From assembly GCA_028044295.1 (NCBI GenBank), contig JAOFSE010000004.1, positions 97,748-161,747 of the forward strand: 64,000 nt of DNA. The letters are read 5' to 3'. Below are positions 17,050 to 26,813 of this stretch, in pieces. The DNA is from Sulfurimonas sp. GTDB lineage: Bacteria > Campylobacterota > Campylobacteria > Campylobacterales > Sulfurimonadaceae. The notes beneath the pieces were generated by a model. That model did not search any database. It was not told the origin of the DNA and saw only the letters and a program-made list of their open reading frames with translations. A program made the translations under genes and the position numbers. Position 1 is the first letter of the stretch. Each line of letters starts with the position of its first letter.

Positions 17050-19791
17050 CTATACCCTTGGTAAAAATTTATTGAGTTCCGAGATTAAAAGCTCTATATC
17101 TATAGGCTTAGATACATAACCATTCATACCTTCTTTCATGAATTTTTCTTTATCCCCTTTTATTGCATTCGCAGTTAAGGCCATTATAGGAACAACTTTC
17201 ATAGACTCTAAAATATCTTCATCATTTCGTATAGCATGCAGCGCTTCTATACCGTTCATTATTGGCATGTTGATATCCATAAGTATAAGATCAAACTCTT
17301 CGATTTTACATATATCTACTGCTTCTTTTCCATTAATAACTAGATGGTAGTCTAAACCTAAGTCATCTAAAAGTATTGATATAAGTAACTGATTTGTTTT
17401 ATTATCCTCTGCGACTAGAACTTTCCCGCTATACTTCACATCTTCTTCTGAAATACTTTCAAGGTTTTCTACATCTTCAGTATCATTTTTAGTTTCTATC
17501 GCTTTTATAGTAAATTTAAAAGTACTACCTTCACCATAGTTACTGACAGCACTTAAGTCCCCTCCCATAAGTTTACTTAAGGCCTTGCTTATATTTAATC
17601 CCAGTCCAGTACCACCATATTTTCTTGAGACAGAAGAGTCTGCCTGAGAAAAAGAGTCAAATATGATTTTTAATTTTTGTGTATCAATACCTATACCGTT
17701 GTCAGATACTTTTATGATTAAATCAGATTCACCGTAGTCTACATTAAATTCTACAAGTCCATTTTCATTTGTAAACTTAATCGCATTAGACATTAGGTTT
17801 GATAGCACCTGCTTTATTCGTAAAGGGTCTCCTAATATAAATTTAGGAACTTCTGTACTAAAATCATATTGTAGTTGTATTCCTTTATTGTCTGCAGCAA
17901 CACTATAAAGATTATAAACCGAGTCAACTACCTCTTTAATATTTAGAGGAATAGATTCTACAAGTAATTTTCCACTAGCTATCTTACTCATGTCTAATAT
18001 GTCATTAATAATGCCGAGTAAATTCTTGGATGATTCTTTTACTACACTTAAATACTCTAGTTTTTTAGATTCTGTTTCCATACTTTCTAAGAGGTCTATG
18101 AAACCTACGATAGCATTTAATGGTGTTCTTATCTCATGAGACATATTAGCTAAAAATTCTGATTTAGATTGCTCAGAACTAATTGCAATATCTTTGAGTG
18201 TAGTTAACTCTTTTTCCGTATTTTTTCTTTCTGTAATATTCTTAGTCGTACCGATAAGAGCAATAGCATTACCTTGAGAGTCTCTCCTTACTTTACCAAG
18301 TGCTTTAACAATTTTATATTCATTGCTTTTTAATAAAACTCTATGCTCAACATTTAAATCTATATTAGACTCTATACACATTGATACAGCCATATCTACT
18401 AACTCTCTATCTTCTGGATATATTAAACTTAAAACTGATTCATAATTTACATCGAAGGTGTTTTTCTCAACTTGAAATATTTTATAAGTTTCATCACTCC
18501 ACCATATATTATTTGTTTCTAGATCAATTTCCCAACTACCAACTTCAACAATACTTTGAGTTTCATTTAAAATATCTTGAGCTTTAATGAGCTCTTGTGA
18601 AGTTGTACTAACTAAATGTGACAGTACTTTTAAACTATTCGTTTTCTTTGGTGTTTTTAAAGTATCTTGTACTATTCTTTTTTGAACCTTATCTGACTCA
18701 GAAAGAAATAAATACGTACTTGTAATGTTAAGTAATTCATTTTTATTTGACGAATGGAAAAACTCTCCATAAGTAAAGTAACCTACTGTGGGAGCAACTT
18801 GATTAAAAAGTTCTAATTCAGACTCAAGTTCTTTACCTAGAAGGTACTTTCTAACACTACAAGAATATATGAAAATTGATTCTATTGGTAAAGATTGGAT
18901 ATCTTTAAATTTTTTTCTATTTTTCTCTTGTATTACCTCTACATTACCAAATGCAAATGAGAGTTCTTCCCCAACCTCTATATTCCCACCAAAAAGAAGT
19001 GAGTTATCCTCAAGCAATGCTACCGGTGCACGCGCAACATCGATCAGACCCCTTTTAAGAATAAAAGGAAATTCAACTGCAGCTTCGGGAAGTGATAGTG
19101 AAACTTCATCACCAAGATATTTTTTATATATTTCAACTATTGGAGTATTATTTATTTCATAAAGTATATTTTTTTCAGCCTTAGTAACCACCATAGGAAT
19201 ACCAAGTTTTTCCCAGTTTAGAACATAGTCTGTATTAGCTATAAGCTCTTTGCCACTCAAAGATGCAACTACAAACCCATTTTCAGATGTAGTAATTCCA
19301 TCGAAAATGAATGTCTTACTAAAAGTGTAATTATCCCCAGCACGACCACCTGATATAATTAAATTTTTTTGTAATTTAGTAATAGCTTTTATAAACTCTT
19401 CTCCATTACTTTTTAAACCGTCACTGAAAACTATAAGTACTTTAGTATCATCTTCTACTAGATCATTTATAATATCTTTAGCACAGTCTGATTCTGAAAT
19501 ATTTTCGTATAGTTTTGATTTTATTTTAGTACTATCAAATGTAGAAAAAGAAATAGTGATTGACTTATCTAACATTTTGCCTTCGTTTATCTCTCCAGCG
19601 GATGTTGTCCCTATGATATGTACTTGTGGAATAATATTTTTAATAGAGTTACACATATTCAGTAGTTTCATTTCATCAATTAAACCAGAAAAAACTTGTA
19701 CTAACACATTTGAAGAAGTTGCAATGTCATGGTTTAAAATAAAGGATTCTAATTCCTCTAAACTAGTATATACATGATTAAAACTCTTCAA
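17050..19791 (-). CDS. FIST-domain hybrid sensor histidine kinase with C-terminal receiver
   Basis: Domains in order are FIST_N (about 5-200) and FIST_C (about 205-360), PAS with PAC (about 405-530), HisKA with the phospho-acceptor motif SHEIRTPLN (about 555), HATPase (N box NLMSNAIKFTN, G1 VSDNGIGID, G2 GGTGLGLNIS) and a receiver (about 790-910, DINMPIMNG). FIST domains are thought to bind small ligands such as amino acids. There is no membrane segment, so sensing is cytoplasmic. I prefer TTG at 19791, which has AGGAG 6 nt upstream; the in-frame TTG at 19797 touches that site. It probably feeds phosphate to a nearby response regulator. Confidence 0.88.
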   Translation of the reverse strand: MKSFNHVYTSLEELESFILNHDIATSSNVLVQVFSGLIDEMKLLNMCNSIKNIIPQVHIIGTTSAGEINEGKMLDKSITISFSTFDSTKIKSKLYENISESDCAKDIINDLVEDDTKVLIVFSDGLKSNGEEFIKAITKLQKNLIISGGRAGDNYTFSKTFIFDGITTSENGFVVASLSGKELIANTDYVLNWEKLGIPMVVTKAEKNILYEINNTPIVEIYKKYLGDEVSLSLPEAAVEFPFILKRGLIDVARAPVALLEDNSLLFGGNIEVGEELSFAFGNVEVIQEKNRKKFKDIQSLPIESIFIYSCSVRKYLLGKELESELELFNQVAPTVGYFTYGEFFHSSNKNELLNITSTYLFLSESDKVQKRIVQDTLKTPKKTNSLKVLSHLVSTTSQELIKAQDILNETQSIVEVGSWEIDLETNNIWWSDETYKIFQVEKNTFDVNYESVLSLIYPEDRELVDMAVSMCIESNIDLNVEHRVLLKSNEYKIVKALGKVRRDSQGNAIALIGTTKNITERKNTEKELTTLKDIAISSEQSKSEFLANMSHEIRTPLNAIVGFIDLLESMETESKKLEYLSVVKESSKNLLGIINDILDMSKIASGKLLVESIPLNIKEVVDSVYNLYSVAADNKGIQLQYDFSTEVPKFILGDPLRIKQVLSNLMSNAIKFTNENGLVEFNVDYGESDLIIKVSDNGIGIDTQKLKIIFDSFSQADSSVSRKYGGTGLGLNISKALSKLMGGDLSAVSNYGEGSTFKFTIKAIETKNDTEDVENLESISEEDVKYSGKVLVAEDNKTNQLLISILLDDLGLDYHLVINGKEAVDICKIEEFDLILMDINMPIMNGIEALHAIRNDEDILESMKVVPIMALTANAIKGDKEKFMKEGMNGYVSKPIDIELLISELNKFLPRV

Positions 19792-19884
19792 GTTCAACTC
19801 CTAAATAAATTACTTTTTATAATAATTCTACCTATTAAAACTTAAGCATTCCATAAACTAAGTATACACTTAATGCTTTTTAGA

Positions 19885-19890
19885 TATAAT
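19885..19890 (+). promoter_or_regulatory. Predicted -10 element for valS
   Basis: A perfect TATAAT lies 36 nt before the valS ATG at 19927. A copy of TACATGTA (19910-19917) lies in the predicted leader, next to AAGG that would serve as ribosome site. Confidence 0.5.
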
Positions 19891-19926
19891 CGCAAATATA
19901 TAATAACACTACATGTAAGGCTAAAA

Positions 19927-22554
19927 ATGTCAGCAAATGGCTATAATCCACAAGATATAGAAGATAAATTTTATAAAATATATGAAGATAGAAAATACTT
20001 TGAGATAGACGGAAATAAGAATATTCAAGAAGAGGGAAAAAACTTCTCTATAATGATGCCTCCACCAAATGTAACAGGTCGTCTGCATATTGGTCATGCA
20101 CTTACTTTTACACTACAAGACATTATAACTCGCTACAAAAGAATGGATGGTTATAAAACTTTATGGCAACCAGGAACTGACCACGCAGGAATAGCTACTC
20201 AAAATGTTGTAGAAAAACAGCTTTTAGCAGAAGGTACAACTAAAGAAGAGCTTGGTCGTGAAAAATTCTTAGAACGTGTTTGGGCTTGGAAAGAAGAATC
20301 AGCTGGAATCATGACACAACAACTCCGTAAGATGGGTGTTTCTCCTGCTTGGGAGCGTGAGCGTTTTACAATGGACGCAGGACTTCAAAAAGGCGTTAAA
20401 GAAGCATTTGTAAAGCTTTATAATGATGGTCTAATAGTTCGTGGAAACTATATGGTTAACTGGTGTACACATGATGGTGCACTTAGTGATATCGAAGTTG
20501 AGCATGAAGACCATGATGGTAAGTTCTATCATATCAAGTATCCATTTGCTGATGGAAGCGGTCATGTAGAAGTAGCAACTACTCGTCCTGAAACATACTT
20601 TGGTGATACTGCGGTTATGGTTCACCCTGATGATAAAAGATACAAAGACCTAATAGGTAAGAAGATTAAACTTCCACTTTTAGAGCGTGAAGTAGCTATC
20701 ATTGCAGATGAGCATGTTGATATGGATTTTGGAACGGGTGTAGTTAAGGTAACTCCTGCACATGACCAAAATGACTACGAAGTTGGTAAGCGTCACAACT
20801 TAGAATTCATTACTGTTTTTGATGAAAAAGGTATATTAAATGACTATGCTGAAGAATTCAAAGGTTTAGAGAGACTAGAAGCTCGTGAAACAATTGTTGC
20901 AAGACTTGAAGAAGAAGGGTTTATGGTTAAAGTAGAAGACCATAAACACCAAGTTGGACACTGTTATAGATGTAAAAATATAGTTGAACCTTATATATCA
21001 AAGCAGTGGTTTGTTCGTAAAGAAGTAGCAGACAACTCTATTAAAAAAACAAATGATGGTGAAGCTAAGTTTTTTCCTCCACATTGGATAAACTCATATA
21101 ACTCTTGGATGGGTGAACTTCGTGACTGGTGTATATCTCGTCAACTTTGGTGGGGACATCAGATTCCAGTATTTTATTGCGATGATTGTGACCATGAATT
21201 TGCAAGCCAAGAAGAGCATCCTGAGGCTTGTCCAAAATGTGCATCAAAAAACATCACTCAAGACCCTGATGTTCTAGATACTTGGTTCTCCTCTGCCCTA
21301 TGGCCATTTTCAACTCTTGGTTGGGGTAATGGTGATACAGAGATGGATAAACTATTTAAATCAGATGATATGAAAGACTTCTATCCTAATACTCTTCTTA
21401 TTACTGGTTTTGACATCCTTTTCTTCTGGGTAGCTAGGATGATGATGATGGGTGAAAACTTTAATGGTCAACTTCCGTTTAATCACATCTATCTTCATGC
21501 TCTTGTACGTGACGAGCATGGTAATAAAATGAGTAAGTCAAAAGGTAACGTCATCGACCCTCTAGACATGGTTGAAAAATACTCAGCTGATATACTTCGT
21601 TTTACACTAGCAATATCTGCTGCTCAAGGTCGCGATATTCGAATGAGTAATGAAAAGTTAGAACTAAATCGTAACTTTACAAACAAACTATATAACGCGA
21701 CAAAATACCTTCAAATGAATGTAGATACTTTCCCAGATATGGGTGGTTTTTGTGTGGAGACTGACCTTGGAAAATATATGGTTAGTCGTCTTAATCTAGC
21801 TACCAAAGAAGTTCGTGCAAACCTTGATGAGTATAAATTCAATGATGCTGCTACTGTAATGTACAGATTTCTTTGGAACGAATTTTGTGACTGGGGAATT
21901 GAACTTTCTAAAGCTGATAAGGCCTCAATAGTTGAACTTGGTGCAATATTTAAAGAAGCCATGAAACTTCTTCACCCATTTATGCCATTTATTACCGAGT
22001 ATCTTTATCATGAGTTATCTGGCACTTCACTAGAAGAATCAGAATCTATTATGATTAAAAAGTATCCTTCTAAAACTAAACAACGTAAAGAAGAAGAGAA
22101 GTTTGAAATTATTATGGATGCGATTGTATCTATTAGACGTGCTAAAGTTCTTGTTGATTTGGCTAATCAAAAGATTGAAAAAGCTTTTGTAAAAATTGAT
22201 GGTATATCTGAAGATGACAAAAACATGATGCTACCTTTCATAACTAAGTTAGCAAAAGTTGAATCACTAGAGTTTACAGAGTCTAAAATTGACAATGCGG
22301 TAAGTGATATAGCAGATACTTGTGAGACATTTATTCCTACGGACTCTATTGACCTAAGTTCTATTATCTCTAAACTTACAAAACAAGATGAAAAACTTCA
22401 AAAAGAAATAGACAAGCTAAACAACATGTTAAACAACGAAAGATTCGTAGCCAATGCACCAGAAGATGTTCTAGAAAAAAACCGTACACAACTAGCAGAC
22501 GCATCAACTAAACAAGAAAAAGTAAAAGAGCAACTAAGCTCACTAAAGGGATAA
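19927..22554 (+). CDS. valS: Valyl-tRNA synthetase
   Basis: This class Ia aminoacyl-tRNA synthetase charges tRNA-Val. It has the HIGH motif (LHIGHALTF, about residue 46), the KMSKS motif (KMSKSKGNVIDP, about 535), the editing domain between them, the anticodon-binding region, and a C-terminal coiled-coil arm (about 820-875). I place the start at ATG 19927 (MSANGYNPQDIEDKF), 6 nt after AAGG; an upstream in-frame ATG at 19873 would overlap the promoter and add 18 unusual residues. It is followed after 4 nt by a SulP transporter gene and is probably co-transcribed with it. Confidence 0.96.
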   Translation: MSANGYNPQDIEDKFYKIYEDRKYFEIDGNKNIQEEGKNFSIMMPPPNVTGRLHIGHALTFTLQDIITRYKRMDGYKTLWQPGTDHAGIATQNVVEKQLLAEGTTKEELGREKFLERVWAWKEESAGIMTQQLRKMGVSPAWERERFTMDAGLQKGVKEAFVKLYNDGLIVRGNYMVNWCTHDGALSDIEVEHEDHDGKFYHIKYPFADGSGHVEVATTRPETYFGDTAVMVHPDDKRYKDLIGKKIKLPLLEREVAIIADEHVDMDFGTGVVKVTPAHDQNDYEVGKRHNLEFITVFDEKGILNDYAEEFKGLERLEARETIVARLEEEGFMVKVEDHKHQVGHCYRCKNIVEPYISKQWFVRKEVADNSIKKTNDGEAKFFPPHWINSYNSWMGELRDWCISRQLWWGHQIPVFYCDDCDHEFASQEEHPEACPKCASKNITQDPDVLDTWFSSALWPFSTLGWGNGDTEMDKLFKSDDMKDFYPNTLLITGFDILFFWVARMMMMGENFNGQLPFNHIYLHALVRDEHGNKMSKSKGNVIDPLDMVEKYSADILRFTLAISAAQGRDIRMSNEKLELNRNFTNKLYNATKYLQMNVDTFPDMGGFCVETDLGKYMVSRLNLATKEVRANLDEYKFNDAATVMYRFLWNEFCDWGIELSKADKASIVELGAIFKEAMKLLHPFMPFITEYLYHELSGTSLEESESIMIKKYPSKTKQRKEEEKFEIIMDAIVSIRRAKVLVDLANQKIEKAFVKIDGISEDDKNMMLPFITKLAKVESLEFTESKIDNAVSDIADTCETFIPTDSIDLSSIISKLTKQDEKLQKEIDKLNNMLNNERFVANAPEDVLEKNRTQLADASTKQEKVKEQLSSLKG

Positions 22555-22558
22555 TAGA

Positions 22559-24100
22559 TTGTTTGATATAAGTAAGTACTCAAAAGAAAATGTTAAAAAT
22601 GATATATTATCAGGATTAGTAGTAGCCGTTGCTCTTGTTCCAGAGGCGATAGCATTTAGTTTTATAGCAGGTGTTAGTCCTATAGTTGGTCTTTATACCG
22701 CTTTCATACTTGGCCTTATCACTTCTCTCATTGGTGGTAAGCCAGGAATGATCTCTGGTGCTACTGGTTCTGTAGCAATAGTACTTGTTGGTCTTAGCAT
22801 AGAAGCGACTGAGTTACTAACTCTTCAGGGCGTAACCAGCGATGAACTCATGATGGGTATACTTCACTATATTTTACTAGCAACAGTTGTAGCTGGATTA
22901 ATTCAAGTAGCTGTTGGTGTATTTAAACTAGGAAAGTTCATTCGTTTAGTCCCACAACCCGCAATGTATGGTTTTGTAAATGGTCTAGCAATTGTTATAG
23001 CAACTGCTCAGTTTAAGTTCTTTGAGGGACAAGGATATATGATGTATGTACTAGTAGCTATTACTATGCTTATTATGTTTTTCCTTCCAAAAATCACAAA
23101 AGCTATTCCATCTGGTTTAGTTGCTATTGTAGTGATAACTCTCGTTGTTTATGTGAGTGGAACAAATACTTTACTTGTTGGTGGATTAACAGACCTAAGT
23201 GAATTCGCTGGAAAACTACCAAGTTTTATACTTCCACAGAATCTATTTAGTATGGATGCTATTATTATGGTACTTCCTTATGCTCTAATCGTTGCTATGG
23301 TTGGTCTAATAGAATCTCTTCTTACACTATCTGTATTAGATGAGATGAGTGGTACTCGTGGTTCTGCAAATAAAGAGTGTATTGCTCAGGGAACTGGAAA
23401 TATTACATGTGGTTTCTTTGGTGGAATGGCTGGATGTGTAATGATAGGTCAAAGTATCATTAACTACACTTCAGGTGGTTTAGGCAGACTATCATCAACT
23501 GTTGCTGCTGTTGGTCTTCTAGTACTTGTTATCTCTATGACAGATGTACTTAATGTTATTCCAGTAGCAGTTTTAATTGGTATCATGTTCATGGTTAGTA
23601 TTGGTACATTTGAGTGGTCTAGTTTTTCTCATCTAAAACATATGCCTAGAACTGATGCCTTTGTAATGCTTATAGTAACAATTATTACTGTAGTTGAAGA
23701 TTTAGCAATTGCAGTCATCGCTGGTGTAATTATCTCTGCTCTTGCTTTTGCCTGGAAGCATGCAAGAATTACTGCAAGAGTACATGCTGAAGATGACGGT
23801 ACAAAAGTTTATGAATTAGATGGTCCTCTATTTTTTGGTTCAGCAACAACATTTGCTGATAACTTTGATGTTAAGAATGACTCTCCAAAAGTTGTAATAG
23901 ACTTTAAAAATGCAAGAGTTATGGACTCATCAGGTGTTGAAGCAATTGATGCTATCACTAAAAAATATGAAGATGCAGGGAAGAACCTTCTTCTTCGCCA
24001 CTTAAGTGAAGACTGTAAAGCTATTCTTAAAAAGGCTGGTCCACACTGTACACATCAAGAAGATGATGATCCAACATATAAAGTAGCTTACAACTACTAA
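22559..24100 (+). CDS. SulP family anion transporter with STAS domain
   Basis: This SLC26/SulP-type inner-membrane permease has about 12 membrane segments (residues 15-410), beginning with the family signature LSGLVVAVALVPEAIAFSFIAG. A cytoplasmic STAS domain (about 425-505) includes the VMDSSGVEAID motif. Substrates in the family include sulfate and bicarbonate. In a likely chemolithoautotroph, bicarbonate uptake of the BicA type is as plausible as sulfate. The start is TTG 22559 with AAAGGG 8 nt upstream, 4 nt after the valS stop. The 3' end overlaps the convergent GGDEF-EAL gene by 4 nt. Confidence 0.87.
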   Translation: MFDISKYSKENVKNDILSGLVVAVALVPEAIAFSFIAGVSPIVGLYTAFILGLITSLIGGKPGMISGATGSVAIVLVGLSIEATELLTLQGVTSDELMMGILHYILLATVVAGLIQVAVGVFKLGKFIRLVPQPAMYGFVNGLAIVIATAQFKFFEGQGYMMYVLVAITMLIMFFLPKITKAIPSGLVAIVVITLVVYVSGTNTLLVGGLTDLSEFAGKLPSFILPQNLFSMDAIIMVLPYALIVAMVGLIESLLTLSVLDEMSGTRGSANKECIAQGTGNITCGFFGGMAGCVMIGQSIINYTSGGLGRLSSTVAAVGLLVLVISMTDVLNVIPVAVLIGIMFMVSIGTFEWSSFSHLKHMPRTDAFVMLIVTIITVVEDLAIAVIAGVIISALAFAWKHARITARVHAEDDGTKVYELDGPLFFGSATTFADNFDVKNDSPKVVIDFKNARVMDSSGVEAIDAITKKYEDAGKNLLLRHLSEDCKAILKKAGPHCTHQEDDDPTYKVAYNY

Positions 24101-25299
24101 TCTATATCTGCCCTAGGCTCTCCAAAGTAGTAGCCTTGGGAGTAATCAATACCTAGCTCTACAATCTTGGCTTGTACCTCTTTTGAGTGTACAAACTCTG
24201 CTATTATTTTTATATTACTTCTTTTACATATATGAACTATAGCTTCCACAATAATCAGACTTTTATTATCAGTCAAAATATTTTTTATAAATGAACCATC
24301 TATTTTTAAATAATCTGGAGAGAAATCTAATAACCTTGAAAAATTAGAGTTTTCACTTCCAAAATCATCTATTGCTATGTTAAAACCATTTTCTCTAAAT
24401 GAATCTAACTGTTTAATAATATCAGGGTCATCTAGATTATTTATATCTTCTAATATTTCTAATACAACTCTAGATGGCTTTATATTGTATTTATTTACAT
24501 GACTTAATAGGTATTCTTCAAGATAATCAAGATGTAAATCAGTCCCAGTAATATTTATTGAAAACTCATAGTCAGTTCCACTAAACTTTTTAAAGCTTTG
24601 CTCAATAATCTGTTTTGTTACTAAAGATAGTGTTCCCGTAAGCCTGGATGCTTCCAAAAAGCGAATTGGAGGTATTGTAACTCCATCATCTATTATTCTC
24701 ACCAGACACTCATACTTTTCTATTTTTTTTGTTTTATTATTAATAATAGGTTGAAAGTATGCAGTAATATTTTCATCCATGAAAGCACTTTTTATTTTAT
24801 CAACCCAGTAAACATTTTCTTTTTGTTTTAGTATATATGTTGAATTTTGATCATATATTTTATATGCAGCTCGCTTATGTTTTCTAAGTTCAGTGATAGC
24901 TACATGTGCATGATTTAAAAGAGACTTAGAATCTCCAACTGAAATACCAATACTAAATGAAATTTTTATATCTAAATCATCCACAGATATGTCTATATTG
25001 TCAAAAAAAGATATTATTGAACTAGCAGTTGTTGCTAGTTCTTTTTTGGTCATAAACTCTTTTGAAACTAAAACAAATTCATCAGAGTTTAAACGGAATA
25101 ACTCTGTTGAATTTGGCTTAGATATTTTTAATAGTCTAGCCACTTCAACTAAGATTTCATCAGCTACTTCTAAACCATAAATATTATTAATATTATTGAA
25201 GTTATCTATATCAAGTAAAAATAGATTTCCCTCTTTCATGGATTTTATATATTCCATTAAAGCAAATCTATTAGATATCCCCGTTAATGTATCTATCAT
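24097..25299 (-). CDS. GGDEF-EAL protein with degenerate GGDEF motif
   Basis: The protein begins directly with a GGDEF domain (MIDTLTGISNRFAL, LLDIDNFNNINNIYGLEVAD) in which the catalytic loop reads NSDEF, so cyclase activity is unlikely. The EAL domain (about 160-400) keeps the metal and catalytic residues: ECL in place of EAL with Glu retained, N in SINITG, E in EILEDI, IDDFG, LKID, AEFV and QGYYFGEP. It is therefore probably an active cyclic di-GMP phosphodiesterase, or a receptor. No membrane or sensor domain is present. Its ATG overlaps the stop of the transglutaminase-like gene by 4 nt, which indicates one transcription unit. Confidence 0.88.
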   Translation of the reverse strand: MIDTLTGISNRFALMEYIKSMKEGNLFLLDIDNFNNINNIYGLEVADEILVEVARLLKISKPNSTELFRLNSDEFVLVSKEFMTKKELATTASSIISFFDNIDISVDDLDIKISFSIGISVGDSKSLLNHAHVAITELRKHKRAAYKIYDQNSTYILKQKENVYWVDKIKSAFMDENITAYFQPIINNKTKKIEKYECLVRIIDDGVTIPPIRFLEASRLTGTLSLVTKQIIEQSFKKFSGTDYEFSINITGTDLHLDYLEEYLLSHVNKYNIKPSRVVLEILEDINNLDDPDIIKQLDSFRENGFNIAIDDFGSENSNFSRLLDFSPDYLKIDGSFIKNILTDNKSLIIVEAIVHICKRSNIKIIAEFVHSKEVQAKIVELGIDYSQGYYFGEPRADID

Positions 25300-26813
25300 T
25301 TATTTTTTACCACTATATATTTTTCTGGTTTAATAGATCGATACTTTGGCATATTCATTCCTATATTAGAATTTATATAAGTTGGATCAGCTATAACAAA
25401 CTCTCTAGACTTTGCTATTATCTTGTCCCCGTCCATAGGTATGTATAAAGCAGTTGACATATGATCTTTATATTTAACACCAACTACGGGTACACTAAAC
25501 AACTTTTTAACTAAGTATGCAAAAAGTACTGCTCTATCTTCGCAATCTGAATTATCAAAGTAAAGAGTCTCTTGAGCAAACATTGGTTTCTCACGCGAAA
25601 ACTGTTCATCATCTGTTTTATACTCAAATGATTTTTGTACAAAGCTTAGAACAAAGTTCATTGCATCACTAGCTTTTTTACCATCTATATACTTTTTAAG
25701 TCCAACTGCAAGATCGTTATAAGTACTATCTTCTAGAGGAGTATTAAAATATGTTTCATAGTCAGCCTGTGGATATGTCATCATAAAGTCAATGAGGTTT
25801 TTATTATACTTATACTTAACGCTATACTCAATTCCATACTGCTTAAAACTCAAAGTTTTAAACTCCATACTAGGATTAAAAGTTGGTAAAGACTCGAGTG
25901 AAAGATCCATATCTTTTGTTGCATTTGGATAATCATGTTTATGCGAAAATAATCTACCTACATTACCCTTATCATAATTTGATACCACATAATATTTTTT
26001 ATTAGAGAAATTATAACTTGGAGTTGAATAAATAATCTTTTTAGAGTAGTACATTACTACTACATGTTTATTAGCAAGTCCTATTTTTACTGCATATCCA
26101 AGCTTGTTAAATATAAACCAACTCATAAGTTTTGAGTTATCTGCATCAGAAAAAATATTTTTAGAGATACTATTTACAAGTAAGTAAACTCCCCAATCAT
26201 TTAAATTTAAATCTTTTGAAGACTTTTTAATATTTTCAACTAAAGACTCATATTCACTAGAAGCTGCAGAATTAAAAAAATTAGATATACCTTTTTGACT
26301 TCTTGGATAAAAAGTTGCATTTTTTATATTTTGAGGTATATCAAATCCTAATCTAGATCCAAAAAAATCGATATAAAAATCTTGGCTTTTTTGAACTTTT
26401 TCAATAACCTTTATCTCAGCTTCTTTAGTTTTGAGTATACGGATTTTTTTTACACTTTTTGGAAGTTCTTTTTTAGGAAGTATCTTTTCAGGAATACTAA
26501 TTGTAAGTTTAGGCCCAACAGCTTTAATTTTTGTTGGTATTGCAGAAGTTATTTTCTTTGGTTTAGGCTTTTCGTATAAAGGTTCACCCTTATAGACTTT
26601 ATAAGCTTTAAAGTGTTCTTTTAAATAGTTGTTAAAATGAGAGTCTCTTTCATCTTTATAGGCCGTAAAAGAGCTAGCCTGAGATCTTTTAAACTTTGAG
26701 AAGCTGTCTTCTGCTGTTATGTTTATAGCAGTTGATAAAACTACTACTAATAAGAGTTTAAAATGGCCAAACAGCCTGAATAATTTTAGTTCCCCATGCT
26801 TGTTGTGTTGCAC
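25296..26813 (-). CDS. Secreted transglutaminase-like (cysteine peptidase fold) protein
   Basis: A GTG start at 26813 has GGGGG about 8 nt upstream and lies within the flgH 3' end (56-nt overlap). It gives a hydrophobic export signal (HFKLLLVVVLSTAINITA), then a Pro/Lys-rich linker (about 70-125) and a large domain ending in a transglutaminase-like core. That core shows a Cys (NSDCEDRAVLFAYL, about 415), a His (KDHMSTALYIP, about 445) and an Asp (IADPTYINS, about 473) in the order of the Cys-His-Asp triad. The substrate is unknown. It sits between flgH and a cyclic di-GMP enzyme, which makes a role in the envelope or surface attachment plausible but unproven. Confidence 0.72.
   Translation of the reverse strand: MQHNKHGELKLFRLFGHFKLLLVVVLSTAINITAEDSFSKFKRSQASSFTAYKDERDSHFNNYLKEHFKAYKVYKGEPLYEKPKPKKITSAIPTKIKAVGPKLTISIPEKILPKKELPKSVKKIRILKTKEAEIKVIEKVQKSQDFYIDFFGSRLGFDIPQNIKNATFYPRSQKGISNFFNSAASSEYESLVENIKKSSKDLNLNDWGVYLLVNSISKNIFSDADNSKLMSWFIFNKLGYAVKIGLANKHVVVMYYSKKIIYSTPSYNFSNKKYYVVSNYDKGNVGRLFSHKHDYPNATKDMDLSLESLPTFNPSMEFKTLSFKQYGIEYSVKYKYNKNLIDFMMTYPQADYETYFNTPLEDSTYNDLAVGLKKYIDGKKASDAMNFVLSFVQKSFEYKTDDEQFSREKPMFAQETLYFDNSDCEDRAVLFAYLVKKLFSVPVVGVKYKDHMSTALYIPMDGDKIIAKSREFVIADPTYINSNIGMNMPKYRSIKPEKYIVVKNK

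Noticed and set aside
19873..19926. The longer valS start at ATG 19873
   Set aside because: It would begin upstream of the TATAAT box and add 18 residues unlike other ValS proteins. ATG 19927 has a ribosome site.
24111..24140. Hairpin with 8 of 9 pairs near the SulP / GGDEF-EAL junction as a terminator
   Set aside because: It lies in the coding end of the EAL domain (the QGYYFGEP region), has no T-run and has one mismatch. Conserved protein sequence explains it better.
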